From a virus, in the IMG/VR virus record IMGVR_UViG_3300033146_000723, positions 1-20,864 of that record: a stretch of 20,864 nt of DNA. One strand, given 5' to 3'. The notes beneath the pieces were generated by a model. The model did not search any database, had not been told where the DNA came from, and saw only the letters and a list, made by a program, of their open reading frames with translations. Shown here piece after piece: positions 6,311 to 14,898 of this stretch; the stretch's first letter is position 1, and every line of letters starts with the position of its first letter. The position numbers and the translations under genes are program-made.

Positions 6311-8629
6311 TCTAACAAAAAAGCAATAGATGAATTATTAAAACAATCAAATGAAACTATTCATAAAATAACTGTTGAAAATATAAAAAAACAAACTGCT
6401 TTTTTGGAGAGTTTTGTTAAAAATTCACACAATATAGATGTAAAAATCCACAAAATGAGAAAAGATGAATATTCTAAATTAATGAATTTAGAATATGATT
6501 TTATTAATAATAAAAAAAAGATAGCGTATGAGAACTATAAAGAAGAAATAGAGGCTCTTAGTTTACAAAAAGAACAAAATAAAAAACAATTAGAAGAGCA
6601 TAAAAAACATTTATATGAAATGTATAAAGCTCAAGGTCATAGTGATGAATATATTGCTGATAAAATAAAAAAGTCAGTTGCTGACAGTGAAAAATATCAT
6701 AAAGAAGAAATAGATAAATTACAAAAAAATATTGATAAATATAAAGCAAAATATAGAAAAGAACGTGAAGTCTTAAAGAAATTTGAAAAAAACACATCTG
6801 CATTGACTAGAGCTATGAATATGGTTGGTGGGTCTGTTGACGGTTTCAATAAAAATAATACAATATTATCTAATAACATTAAAAATATTAATAATAGCAC
6901 AAATAAGTTTAAAACAATATTATTGGATTTTGAAAATGCATTTGATAGTCAGTTAAAAAAATCATCCCCGATGTTAGCTTATTTTAAAAACTTATTATTT
7001 ACTAAAAAAAATAAAGATGAAAAAAACATAGTAGATATTTTAAAAAAAGGGACAAATATTAATAGTAAAAAAAGCAAGGTATCTAGTCCTAAAAATGGTC
7101 AAGAACAAGTTAAAGGTAGATATTCAGATAAAGAAATTGCATACATAAAAAAGAAATATAGAAATGCTAAATCAATACCAAAAATAGCATCAGGATTGAA
7201 TAGACCAGAGAAATCTGTTAAAATAAAAATTAAAAAAATGAAAGAAAAAGGGGAGTTGAGGGATGTTGAACGTGTCAATCCATTTTCAATGTTTGAAGAT
7301 GGGTTAAAAAAAATAGGAGGGATATTTAAAACAGAGATATCATCATTAGGAACTAAATTAAATAAGTTGAAAAGTATATCTACATTTAAGATGGTTGGTA
7401 ATTTTAAAATGCTTGGTTATTTTATTGCATTGGTTTCTGCTGTTAAGTTAGCAAGTAAATTACCTGAATTATTTCAAAAACAATCTGAACGGAAATTTGG
7501 TAAATTGAAAGATGGTGAAGTTTTATCTGGTACTAGTAAACCTAATTCTAACAATATGAATGGTGTTCCATTTGTTAGAATTGGAAATTCTTTGGATAAC
7601 CGTGAGCAAATGTATTCCAGGGCAATTAAAAAAGCAAAACTTATTGAAAATCCAGAGGAGCAAACCAAAAGATTAAAAGAAATAAATAATCTGTATAAAT
7701 CAATATTGAAAAATAGGGATAAATTTAAAGAGACCAGTAGTAGTCCTTTCAGTTTTTTTGGAGATAGTTTATCTGATATAGAAGAAAAAAAGCTAGCTCT
7801 TCTTTATAAATTAGAAAAATTTGCAGGTAATTCTATTGAGGATGTTAATATAAATTCTCCGATATATAAAGATAGATTTGGGTTGAATTTTGAAAAAGTA
7901 TCAACTAAACGTGGTGGGCTGGCTTCTAAGGAATATAAATTAAGTGGTGATATTTTATCTAATAAAAAAGATAGTAGAATTTTAAAGTTTATAGGTGAAC
8001 ACAATCATAAAATTTTTACACCATATGAACAGGCTGATATATCCCCAAATGCAGAATATTTAAACTCTGATGTTTCTATGCAAAATAATAAGGAATTATT
8101 ACAATCTTTTAAATTTATTAAAAAACAAGATAGATATGCTGAATATAATTACAATGCAACTGATGAAGCTCAACGAGATAAAGCATTATCATTATTAAAT
8201 GATGGTTATGTTATTCGTCCTCACGTTCCTGATAACGAAAAATTAGATGATATAACTAAAATACATTTAGCATATATTAAAAGACGGGATTCAAAAACAC
8301 CACAAAAGCAAGTTTTACCAGTTTTTAAACTAAAATTAAAAGATGCGTTTAAACAACATATGCGTGTTGGTTTCAATAAAGATTCTAATGGTATGGTTCG
8401 ACAAAAAAAGAATGAAAGTGTGAAAAATATAAGTAATGTTGGGAAAAAATTAAGTTCGGATAATAATGTTAATAAAAGTATAAATAATCGAACTACACAA
8501 AATATATTAGAAATTGAAACTAACAATCAACAAATTAATAATAATATGTTTGTTAGTGGTGATACAAATGTCCATTTAGTACGTATGATAAACGGTTTAA
8601 CTGATAAATTAGAATGTGAAATGGTCTAA
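6308..8629 (+). CDS. Putative virion protein with coiled coil, HTH-like segment and degenerate M15-like domain, 773 aa
   Basis: Residues 1-165 are lysine/glutamate-rich coiled coil. Residues 270-316 (YSDKEIAYIKKKY...IASGLNRPEKSVKIKI) look like a Myb/SANT-type helix-turn-helix. A hydrophobic stretch lies at about 360-385. The C-terminal region (about 540-695) aligns with the peptidase domain of the 8684 protein, but the zinc motif is gone. HxxGxxxD has become NAEYLNSD (about 581-588) and H-L-D has become H684-M-R, so this copy should be catalytically dead. Residues 1-180 and 201-330 are nearly identical to 8684, while the rest has diverged. Size, coiled coil and a wall-lytic end fit a tail or ejected virion protein, possibly tape-measure-like. 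That is inference. Confidence 0.65.
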   Translation: MSNKKAIDELLKQSNETIHKITVENIKKQTAFLESFVKNSHNIDVKIHKMRKDEYSKLMNLEYDFINNKKKIAYENYKEEIEALSLQKEQNKKQLEEHKKHLYEMYKAQGHSDEYIADKIKKSVADSEKYHKEEIDKLQKNIDKYKAKYRKEREVLKKFEKNTSALTRAMNMVGGSVDGFNKNNTILSNNIKNINNSTNKFKTILLDFENAFDSQLKKSSPMLAYFKNLLFTKKNKDEKNIVDILKKGTNINSKKSKVSSPKNGQEQVKGRYSDKEIAYIKKKYRNAKSIPKIASGLNRPEKSVKIKIKKMKEKGELRDVERVNPFSMFEDGLKKIGGIFKTEISSLGTKLNKLKSISTFKMVGNFKMLGYFIALVSAVKLASKLPELFQKQSERKFGKLKDGEVLSGTSKPNSNNMNGVPFVRIGNSLDNREQMYSRAIKKAKLIENPEEQTKRLKEINNLYKSILKNRDKFKETSSSPFSFFGDSLSDIEEKKLALLYKLEKFAGNSIEDVNINSPIYKDRFGLNFEKVSTKRGGLASKEYKLSGDILSNKKDSRILKFIGEHNHKIFTPYEQADISPNAEYLNSDVSMQNNKELLQSFKFIKKQDRYAEYNYNATDEAQRDKALSLLNDGYVIRPHVPDNEKLDDITKIHLAYIKRRDSKTPQKQVLPVFKLKLKDAFKQHMRVGFNKDSNGMVRQKKNESVKNISNVGKKLSSDNNVNKSINNRTTQNILEIETNNQQINNNMFVSGDTNVHLVRMINGLTDKLECEMV

Positions 8630-8632
8630 GTT

Positions 8633-8686
8633 AATCTTGTAAAATGATAAATATATTTATAATAATAAAATATAGGATATCATATG
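8633..8686 (+). repeat. Duplicated leader, copy 2 (repeat of 6257-6310)
   Basis: It begins 4 bases after the stop codon of the upstream paralogue and runs into the next start codon. This shows that the tandem duplication included the promoter. Confidence 0.9.
8646..8653 (+). promoter_or_regulatory. Late promoter box (GATAAATA)
   Basis: Same element and spacing (about 30 bases) as at 6270-6277, before the ATG at 8684. Confidence 0.5.
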
Positions 8687-11005
8687 TCTAACAAAAAAGC
8701 AATAGATGAATTATTAAAACAATCAAATGAAACTATTCACAAAATAACTGTTGAAAATATAAAAAAACAAACCGCTTTTTTGGAGAATTTTGTTAAAAAT
8801 TCACACAATATAGATGTAAAAATTCATAAAATGAGAAAAGATGAATATTCTAAATTAATAAATTTAGAATATGATTTTATTAATAATAAAAAAAAGATAG
8901 CATATGAAAAATATAAAGATGAGATAGAGACTCTTAGTTTACAAAAAGAACAAAATAAAAAACAATTAGAAGAGCATAAAAAACATTTATACGATATGTA
9001 TAAAGCTCAAGGTCGTAGTGATGAATATATTGCTGATAAAATAAAAAAGTCAGTTGCTGATAGTGAGAAATATTATAAAGAAGAAATAGATAAATTACAA
9101 AAAAATATTGACAAATATAAAATAAAATATAGAAAAGAACGTGAAGTCTTAAAGAAATTTGAAAAAAACACATCCGCATTAACTAGAGCTATGAATATGG
9201 TTGGTGGGTCTGTTGATAGGATGGGTAATAATAGTAAAATTATCAATACTAGTATCGATAAAATCGGAACAGGAACTAGCAAGTTTAAAACAATATTAGG
9301 GGATTTTGAAAATGCATTTGATAGTCAGTTAAAAAAATCATCCCCAATGTTAGCTTATTTTAAAAAATTATTATTCAATAAAGAAAATAAAAAAGAAAAC
9401 GATATAAATAAAATATTAAAAAAAGGGACAAATATTGATAGTAAAAAAAGTAAAGTATCTAGTCCTAAAAATGGTCAAGAACAAGTTAAAGGTAGATATT
9501 CAGATAAAGAAATTGCGTACATAAAAAAGAAATATAAAGATGTTAAATCAATACCAAAAATAGCATCAGGATTGAATAGACCAGAGAAATCCGTTAAAAT
9601 AAAAATTAAAAACATGAAAGAAAAAGGGGAGTTAAGGGATGTTGAACGTGTCAATCCATTTTCAATGTTTAAGACTGGTTTTAAAAAATTGGGTGGTGTA
9701 TTTAAAACAGGGTTTTTATCATTAGGAACTAAATTAAATAAGTTGAAAAGTATTGAGATGCTTGGATTGCTACCACTTTTAAAAATGGTTGGAATAGTTG
9801 GCACTGCCATTGCTTCTTGGGGTGGTTATAAATATTTAAAGAAAAAATTTGTTGATGATTATAAAGCTCCAACAGGAGCCAGTATTACAGGTGTTGAGAG
9901 TGATAATTTTAAAGAAACATATTCTAAAGTTGAAAAATATGAACCAAATGAAAAACATAGAACAAAGGTATTACGAAAACTTGTAACCCTTAAAAGTAAA
10001 TTTGCAAAGAATAAGCATAATATAGCATACGAAAAAGATGGTATTGGTGGTGGTAATCAATTACATATAGACCAATTAGAGGCAGAACAACAAAAAATTA
10101 TTGATGAAATATCTAAAATTAATAATGAATATACTAAAGATAATTTAAAGAATATAAACAATCCAGAATTTAAAAATAAACATAAAGGCATACGTTTTAA
10201 AAAAAGAACTCTCAAAAATGGTAACATTAGGTCTAGGGCTTTTAAGTTGAATCAAGATGTTTTAAAGGATAATAATAGTCAAAATGTATTAAAAATGTTA
10301 GGTAATCGTGGATATACTATTACAGAAACAACCAAGGGGTCTCACGAAAAATCAAAATCAGGAATTGACCACATTAATGGATATAAGGCAGATGTTAGAA
10401 CTTATGATAAAGATGCATCAGAATTATTAAAAATGGTTGGGTATATTAATAAGCAAGATATTAGGGTTGCTTATGAATATAAAGCTGATGACCCCAATCA
10501 AAGAGTGAAAGCATTAGCATTGTTGAATGCAGGGTATAAAATACATCCACATATATCCAATGGTAAAAAGGATACAGCCACTACTAAACATTTAAATAAG
10601 ATTAGAGGTATAGACAAACTAAATGATAAAAAATTAGTATTAAATACCACAACTGTTAAAGGTGATTGGAAAAAGTGGGGTTCACATTTAGATATTAATT
10701 TTGGTAAACATTCTAATGGTGATTTAAATAGGCATTTTGTAGATAATAGACAAAAACAGATTAAGCAACAATCTCAACCAAGTGCGGTAGGGAAAAAAAT
10801 CCAAGAAAATGAATCTGTACGAGATAGTATTACAAATGATATAAAGAATAAAGTTAATCTTCACAAGCAAAACAGTACACAAAATATTAATAATACATCT
10901 ATTTCTAAAGGTGGTTCAAATGTGGCTCTCACTAATGCTGTTAGTGGATTGGTTGATGTATTAGAACGAAAATTATTACCATCAGGTGAAATACAATTAG
11001 TTTAA
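8684..11005 (+). CDS. Putative virion protein with coiled coil, HTH-like segment and intact M15-like peptidase domain, 773 aa
   Basis: The architecture matches the upstream paralogue: coiled coil (1-165), HTH-like segment (270-316), and a hydrophobic helix at about 357-380 (MLGLLPLLKMVGIVGTAIAS). A peptidase-like domain spans about 515-685 and a Gln/Asn-rich tail follows. The zinc-ligand pattern is complete: H563-x-x-G566-x-x-x-D570 (HINGYKAD) and H668-L-D670 (GSHLDI). These fit the Hedgehog/DD-peptidase (M15-like) fold, predicting cleavage of peptide bonds in peptidoglycan. As part of a long coiled-coil virion protein it would most likely help genome entry rather than lysis. Residues 1-180 and 201-330 are almost identical to the 6308 protein. 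Downstream a membrane protein gene starts after 12 bases with a strong AAGGAGAG site, so the two are probably co-transcribed. Confidence 0.7.
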   Translation: MSNKKAIDELLKQSNETIHKITVENIKKQTAFLENFVKNSHNIDVKIHKMRKDEYSKLINLEYDFINNKKKIAYEKYKDEIETLSLQKEQNKKQLEEHKKHLYDMYKAQGRSDEYIADKIKKSVADSEKYYKEEIDKLQKNIDKYKIKYRKEREVLKKFEKNTSALTRAMNMVGGSVDRMGNNSKIINTSIDKIGTGTSKFKTILGDFENAFDSQLKKSSPMLAYFKKLLFNKENKKENDINKILKKGTNIDSKKSKVSSPKNGQEQVKGRYSDKEIAYIKKKYKDVKSIPKIASGLNRPEKSVKIKIKNMKEKGELRDVERVNPFSMFKTGFKKLGGVFKTGFLSLGTKLNKLKSIEMLGLLPLLKMVGIVGTAIASWGGYKYLKKKFVDDYKAPTGASITGVESDNFKETYSKVEKYEPNEKHRTKVLRKLVTLKSKFAKNKHNIAYEKDGIGGGNQLHIDQLEAEQQKIIDEISKINNEYTKDNLKNINNPEFKNKHKGIRFKKRTLKNGNIRSRAFKLNQDVLKDNNSQNVLKMLGNRGYTITETTKGSHEKSKSGIDHINGYKADVRTYDKDASELLKMVGYINKQDIRVAYEYKADDPNQRVKALALLNAGYKIHPHISNGKKDTATTKHLNKIRGIDKLNDKKLVLNTTTVKGDWKKWGSHLDINFGKHSNGDLNRHFVDNRQKQIKQQSQPSAVGKKIQENESVRDSITNDIKNKVNLHKQNSTQNINNTSISKGGSNVALTNAVSGLVDVLERKLLPSGEIQLV

Positions 11006-11017
11006 AGGAGAGACAAT

Positions 11018-11467
11018 ATGATTACAACATTATTTTCAATTCAATTTATAGTTATAGCAATATTTATCAATATGATTGTTTTTTTTATAACTAATAGTGT
11101 CAAGGACTTCTCAACAAAAGGTAGAGGTTCAAACCCTGATTTTGGTTTACCTAATATTGCTATTCGTAATATTTTAATGGTAGTTATATTTATATTGGCA
11201 TTTGGTTCAACTTGGGCGTTGGCTACATTGGGTGAGGTTGTATTAATTTCAAAATCTATATTTTTAACATCTTCGTGGTGTGCAGTATTATCTACAATAA
11301 CTTATAATATTGGAGTTAAAGAGATAATGCAAGGTTTGAGATTGGTGTTAAAAAAAAAGATATTATTAGGTGGGACATCAACTTCTAATAAATCAATAAA
11401 TAAAAAGGTTAATATTTCAAAATCTAAAAAATTAGAAAGTGAAAAAAACATTAAAGATTTTGATTAA
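11018..11467 (+). CDS. Small membrane protein, three predicted TM segments (holin-like?), 149 aa
   Basis: Family not recognised. Hydrophobic segments lie at about residues 5-27, 49-70 and 72-94. They are followed by a basic helix and a strongly charged Lys/Ser-rich C-terminal tail (about 110-149). Size, three membrane spans and a charged tail are typical of class I holins, and the gene follows one with a peptidase domain. Many phage membrane proteins share these traits, however, so holin is only a suggestion. The AAGGAGAG site 7 bases upstream supports the ATG at 11018. It probably shares the late transcript of the 8684 gene. Confidence 0.55.
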   Translation: MITTLFSIQFIVIAIFINMIVFFITNSVKDFSTKGRGSNPDFGLPNIAIRNILMVVIFILAFGSTWALATLGEVVLISKSIFLTSSWCAVLSTITYNIGVKEIMQGLRLVLKKKILLGGTSTSNKSINKKVNISKSKKLESEKNIKDFD

Positions 11468-11477
11468 CTATTAAAAT

Positions 11478-11485
11478 TATAAATA
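11478..11485 (+). promoter_or_regulatory. T4-type late promoter box (TATAAATA)
   Basis: A perfect TATAAATA ends 29 bases before the ATG at 11515. It is the last such box seen before the packed gene run that extends to 17609, so it may drive that whole run. Confidence 0.6.
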
Positions 11486-11514
11486 TTTAATAATTAACCT
11501 TTGAGGATTGTTTT

Positions 11515-11970
11515 ATGAAAAATAAATATGAAAAATTAAAAATAAAATATAATAAGTTTATAGATACTACTATTGGTAAAGTTATTATTTTCCCTTTTAA
11601 GACACTATTTGTTATTATGGCTGGTATAGGTTCCGTTATTGGTTTACTGTTCGTGGTGGCTAAAATGCGTAGCAATAAGGATGATGTTGACATTGATAGT
11701 ATATCTGATAATATTAATGGTAATTATATTATCAATAAAGAGATACGTGAAATGCAAAAAAGAATAAATATTATTGATAATGATATTCATAAACACAATT
11801 ATATTGACTTAACATCTGATGAAATTGAAATTTATAATGATTATTCTAAAAATAAAAGTTTAAAGGGTAAGAATATGGAAGAAAAAAAACGTATACTAAA
11901 AACTATTAAGAAAATAGGTTTGATTAGAACCCCAGATGATTCTATAAAAGATATGGAGGGATTATATTAA
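11515..11970 (+). CDS. Single-span membrane protein of unknown function, 151 aa
   Basis: Not recognised. A short basic helix (1-18) leads into a long hydrophobic segment (about residues 21-49, with GKVIIFPF and IMAGIGSVIGLLFVVA). A charged, mostly helical soluble part of about 100 residues follows. The topology, one N-terminal membrane span plus a helical domain, is that of many inner-membrane spanin subunits and phage exclusion proteins, with nothing to choose between them. TTGAGGA lies at a usable distance before the ATG. Its stop TAA overlaps the next ATG by one base, which indicates translational coupling to the isochorismatase-like gene. Confidence 0.55.
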   Translation: MKNKYEKLKIKYNKFIDTTIGKVIIFPFKTLFVIMAGIGSVIGLLFVVAKMRSNKDDVDIDSISDNINGNYIINKEIREMQKRINIIDNDIHKHNYIDLTSDEIEIYNDYSKNKSLKGKNMEEKKRILKTIKKIGLIRTPDDSIKDMEGLY

Positions 11971-12563
11971 TGCGAATTACAATGGATATGTTGTTAAAAG
12001 AGAGTGTTAATTATCATGGTAGGGATTTAGTAATAGTTGATATTCAACCATCTTATGAGCGATATATTAATTTTAATATTGCTGATTTTATTAAATGGTT
12101 GAATGATAATAGTTATAAATTCAATAAAATATATTTTCTTTTTAATGGTGAGGAATTTGGACTTGATTCTTGGGATGCTATTAATCATTGGTATATTGAA
12201 AATGGGATGGATGAGGTTAAGGTTTATGGTGAGGAATTTGAAAAAAATTATGGGTTTTTTAGGGATATGATGGATTCACAAGTAGACGATGAAGTCATCG
12301 TTAAAATTGGAAAATATATGCTTAATAACGGGTATAATGATATTCGTGATATTTCAGATGAAACATTTAATATTTTAATGGGTGATGATTTGGTTGATAA
12401 TGATTATTATACATTCTATATCCCAGATGTTGTTGATATATTAGAATCTGCTAATAATCCTGTGTTGGTTGGAGGTGGGTCTAATGAATGCTTAGCTGAA
12501 ATTGAGTTATTATTTCAAATGTTAGATATTGATTATGAATTAGAATATAATTGGGTATATTAG
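11970..12563 (+). CDS. Isochorismatase-like protein with packaging-type N-terminus, 197 aa
   Basis: The N-terminus MRITMDMLLKE ends in LLKE, a variant of the packaged-protein leader. After it, LVIVDIQPSYE (D24 in the VDIQ motif) opens a fold like the isochorismatase-type cysteine hydrolases. NPVLVGGGSNECLAEIELL (C174) near the C-terminus fits their nucleophile-cysteine strand-helix. The remaining catalytic lysine cannot be placed confidently; K87 or K92 are untested options. Those enzymes hydrolyse C-N or vinyl-ether bonds in small molecules such as isochorismate or nicotinamide, but the substrate here is unknown. The middle part (GYGFFRDMMD-like, written NYGFFRDMMDS here) is acidic. The downstream neighbour is a paralogue in which both D24 and C174 are replaced. 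The gene overlaps the upstream stop by one base. Confidence 0.5.
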   Translation: MRITMDMLLKESVNYHGRDLVIVDIQPSYERYINFNIADFIKWLNDNSYKFNKIYFLFNGEEFGLDSWDAINHWYIENGMDEVKVYGEEFEKNYGFFRDMMDSQVDDEVIVKIGKYMLNNGYNDIRDISDETFNILMGDDLVDNDYYTFYIPDVVDILESANNPVLVGGGSNECLAEIELLFQMLDIDYELEYNWVY

Positions 12564-12572
12564 GGGGAAAAA

Positions 12573-13190
12573 ATGAAATTTACAAGTGGTCAATTATTGT
12601 TAAAAGAGGATTATAAAGGTAGGGATTTATTAATTGTTAATATTCAACCATCAATGGAAAGTAGAATATCCTTTAATTTGATAGATTTTGGAAAGTGGTT
12701 ACAAAATAATGGTGATGATTTTTATGATATTTTTTTCTTATATAATGGTCAAGTTGGTGAATCAAAACATAATACCGATGTTCAAATATCAACTTGGTAT
12801 AATGACAGACTTGGAATTATAGATGGTTTTACATCTATTGCACAAGATATTAAAGAATTGCCTAGTTATTTTGATAAAATATTAGATACTGATTATTCTA
12901 ATGATGATATTATTCGTTTGGGAAAATATATGACATCTAGAAATTATGATAAGATTGATGATATGTCTAAAGAAGAGATAATAAATTTAAATATTAATGA
13001 GGGGTTTAAAGAGGAACTTGTAAATGGTAAACACGTTATGAATATACCTTATGATTTTTTAAAATTAATTAAATCATTAAAAAACCCTGTAGTTATTGGT
13101 GGATTGGGTCACGAATCTATGAGAATGTTAGATATTATATTTGCAATTGTTAATAAAAATATGGATAAAAATAAAGATTGGTGTTTTTAA
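12573..13190 (+). CDS. Paralogue of the 11970 protein with both presumed catalytic residues changed, 205 aa
   Basis: The fold features are the same: GRDLLIVNIQPSMES near the N-terminus, NPVVIGGLGHESMRM near the C-terminus, and an aromatic final residue (WCF versus WVY). The Asp of VDIQ is Asn (N23) and the Cys of NECLAE is Ser (S182), so isochorismatase-type chemistry should be lost. It may be a binding protein, a decoy or a decaying copy. The leader MKFTSGQLLLKE again ends in L-x-K-E, like the other presumed packaged proteins. AGGGGG 6 bases before the ATG is a strong ribosome binding site. Its stop lies 10 bases before the next gene. Confidence 0.55.
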   Translation: MKFTSGQLLLKEDYKGRDLLIVNIQPSMESRISFNLIDFGKWLQNNGDDFYDIFFLYNGQVGESKHNTDVQISTWYNDRLGIIDGFTSIAQDIKELPSYFDKILDTDYSNDDIIRLGKYMTSRNYDKIDDMSKEEIINLNINEGFKEELVNGKHVMNIPYDFLKLIKSLKNPVVIGGLGHESMRMLDIIFAIVNKNMDKNKDWCF

Positions 13191-13200
13191 GGGGTGTTTA

Positions 13201-14217
13201 ATGATTAATTTTAAAGATTTTTTATTAGAGCGTAGAACTAATATTGAGGATAATCCTAAAATTTCTGCATACGAGATATTGAAAAAATATAAAAATGATG
13301 ATGATATATATATATCTTTCACTATAATTAATAAAGTAGGAATTAATCCTAAATCTGATTTTAATACCCCAAATGGAATATATTGTTATCCTATAAAAGA
13401 AATATGGAAAAAATACAATATAGATATACAACAAAGTGTAGGTGAAGTTGTCCCATTTGGTGGGGATAGACCTTATATTCAAGTTTTACGATTGGTTAAT
13501 GATGATGGTTTTATTAATGATATGTATTACGATTATAAAATTGATAATTATGATAGAGACATATCCAAATTGAAAGATTTAGTTGATGATAATGTTGATG
13601 AATTAAATGATATTATTGAATCATCGAATACAAAATCTAGATTAACAAATAAACCAATAGGTAGATTTTGGTTTATTACAAGAGAAATAGCTATAAATAA
13701 AAATAATTCATTCAATATGTTTGGTAAGGGTGAATTAACTATGCGTTGGAATAATATATTAAGACAACTTGGATATACTGGTTTTGCTGATAAGTCAGGT
13801 AAAGGAATAATACATCCATCTGAACCTTTACAGGCTGTATTTTTATCCATTAAACCTGTTAAATGGATTGAAATGGTTAATAATAAAGATTATGATAAAT
13901 CCAAAGTGGATACTACTAATAAAGATATATGGTTGAATATTACAAACAGCATAAGTGATGACCCTGAAACATTAAGTTTTGTTTCTAATGATGGGTTTGA
14001 ATATAATTATAAATATAAGACACAATCAGGTGACTTTAAAATAACTTTAACATTGGAAAGTAATTTAGGGGATACTCCTAGATATACATTAACATCTTGG
14101 GATAATGATGATTTATTCGATGAACGAGTTTTAAATAAAGATGTTTTTGAAGATATAGATAAACTTAAGAAAATGATTATATCTATGATGAAAGATATGA
14201 GTAAATATAATGATTAA
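13201..14217 (+). CDS. Putative capsid-packaged protein, family A, 338 aa
   Basis: The start is the ATG at 13201, with AAGGGG 6 bases away; it gives the leader MINFKDFLLE, and a longer upstream frame would run through the preceding gene. Residues 34-95 hold the family block IYISFT, GINPKSDFNTPNGIYCYP and VPFGGDR. Residues about 178-222 hold WNNILRQLGYTGFADKSG, GIIHPSEP and QAVFLS-x-K-P. As in the 29-1129 paralogue, the ending resembles ADP-ribosyltransferase-like polyvalent phage domains, but no catalytic set can be assigned. The C-terminal ~110 residues are beta-rich and end in a helix, matching the tail of the 29-1129 protein. A 104-base patch (13744-13847) is nearly identical to the 14899 gene, pointing to gene conversion. 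The next gene overlaps it by 8 bases. Confidence 0.68.
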   Translation: MINFKDFLLERRTNIEDNPKISAYEILKKYKNDDDIYISFTIINKVGINPKSDFNTPNGIYCYPIKEIWKKYNIDIQQSVGEVVPFGGDRPYIQVLRLVNDDGFINDMYYDYKIDNYDRDISKLKDLVDDNVDELNDIIESSNTKSRLTNKPIGRFWFITREIAINKNNSFNMFGKGELTMRWNNILRQLGYTGFADKSGKGIIHPSEPLQAVFLSIKPVKWIEMVNNKDYDKSKVDTTNKDIWLNITNSISDDPETLSFVSNDGFEYNYKYKTQSGDFKITLTLESNLGDTPRYTLTSWDNDDLFDERVLNKDVFEDIDKLKKMIISMMKDMSKYND

Positions 14218-14893
14218 TTTTAAAAAATATATAATAGAATCTAATACAATTCATAATGATAACCCTAAAATTTCTGCATACGATATATTGAATAAATATA
14301 AAGATATGGATAATATTTATATTTCATTCTCATTTGTAAAAGAAATAAGTATTGACTCTATAGATGATGATGCAATTCCATATGGTGTGGTGTGCTATCC
14401 CTTAAAAGAAATATGGAAACAAAATAAAACATATCAACACAAAAATATAGATTTTTTGTCTTTATATAATAAAGATATGCCTTATATTCAGGTAATACGA
14501 TTAGTTAATGATGATGGATGTATTAATGATATGTATAATGATTACACTAATGTCAATTTTGATAATGATATAGATAAAATAAAATCTTTAACTGGTGTTG
14601 ATTATAAATATATTAATAAAATTATAATTAATTCCCAGACAAATTCTAAAATAAAATCTCCTATTGGTATATTTTTACATATTACTAATAGCATTGCTAA
14701 AAGTAATATTGAATATTTTAATATTTTTGGCAACGGAACTATAGTTGAACGTTGGGCTAATATACTAAAACAGCTTGGATATAATGGTTTTGCTGATAAA
14801 TCAGGAAGATACATATTTAATAAATATAAGAGGTTTCAATCGTTGTTTTTAACAGAACAAAATATTAAATTGATTGATATAATTAATAGGTGA
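14210..14893 (+). CDS. Degenerate short member of family A, 227 aa
   Basis: The leader MINFKKYIIE and NPKISAYDILNKYKDMDNIYISF match the neighbouring family members, and the order of the blocks is kept. The hallmark motifs are eroded, though. GINPKSDFNTPNGIYTYPL has become SIDSIDDDAIPYGVVCYPL, and GIIHPSEPLQAVFLS has become YIFNKYKRFQSLFLT. The C-terminal extension of the other members is absent. The reading frame is clean and the leader is retained, so it may still be made and packaged with an altered role. It overlaps the preceding gene by 8 bases and its TGA lies 5 bases before the next ATG, consistent with translational coupling. Confidence 0.62.
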   Translation: MINFKKYIIESNTIHNDNPKISAYDILNKYKDMDNIYISFSFVKEISIDSIDDDAIPYGVVCYPLKEIWKQNKTYQHKNIDFLSLYNKDMPYIQVIRLVNDDGCINDMYNDYTNVNFDNDIDKIKSLTGVDYKYINKIIINSQTNSKIKSPIGIFLHITNSIAKSNIEYFNIFGNGTIVERWANILKQLGYNGFADKSGRYIFNKYKRFQSLFLTEQNIKLIDIINR

Positions 14894-14898
14894 ATATT

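Noticed and set aside
11115-11145. tRNA T-arm-like sequence (AGAGGTTCAAACCCTGA)
   Set aside because: It lies within the coding sequence of the 11018 membrane protein (GRGSNPDFG) and no other tRNA arms are found around it.
13141-13200. Longer N-terminus for the 13201 protein (start at 13141)
   Set aside because: It overlaps the end of the preceding gene and would bury the shared leader MINFKDFLLE. The ATG at 13201 has a good ribosome binding site.
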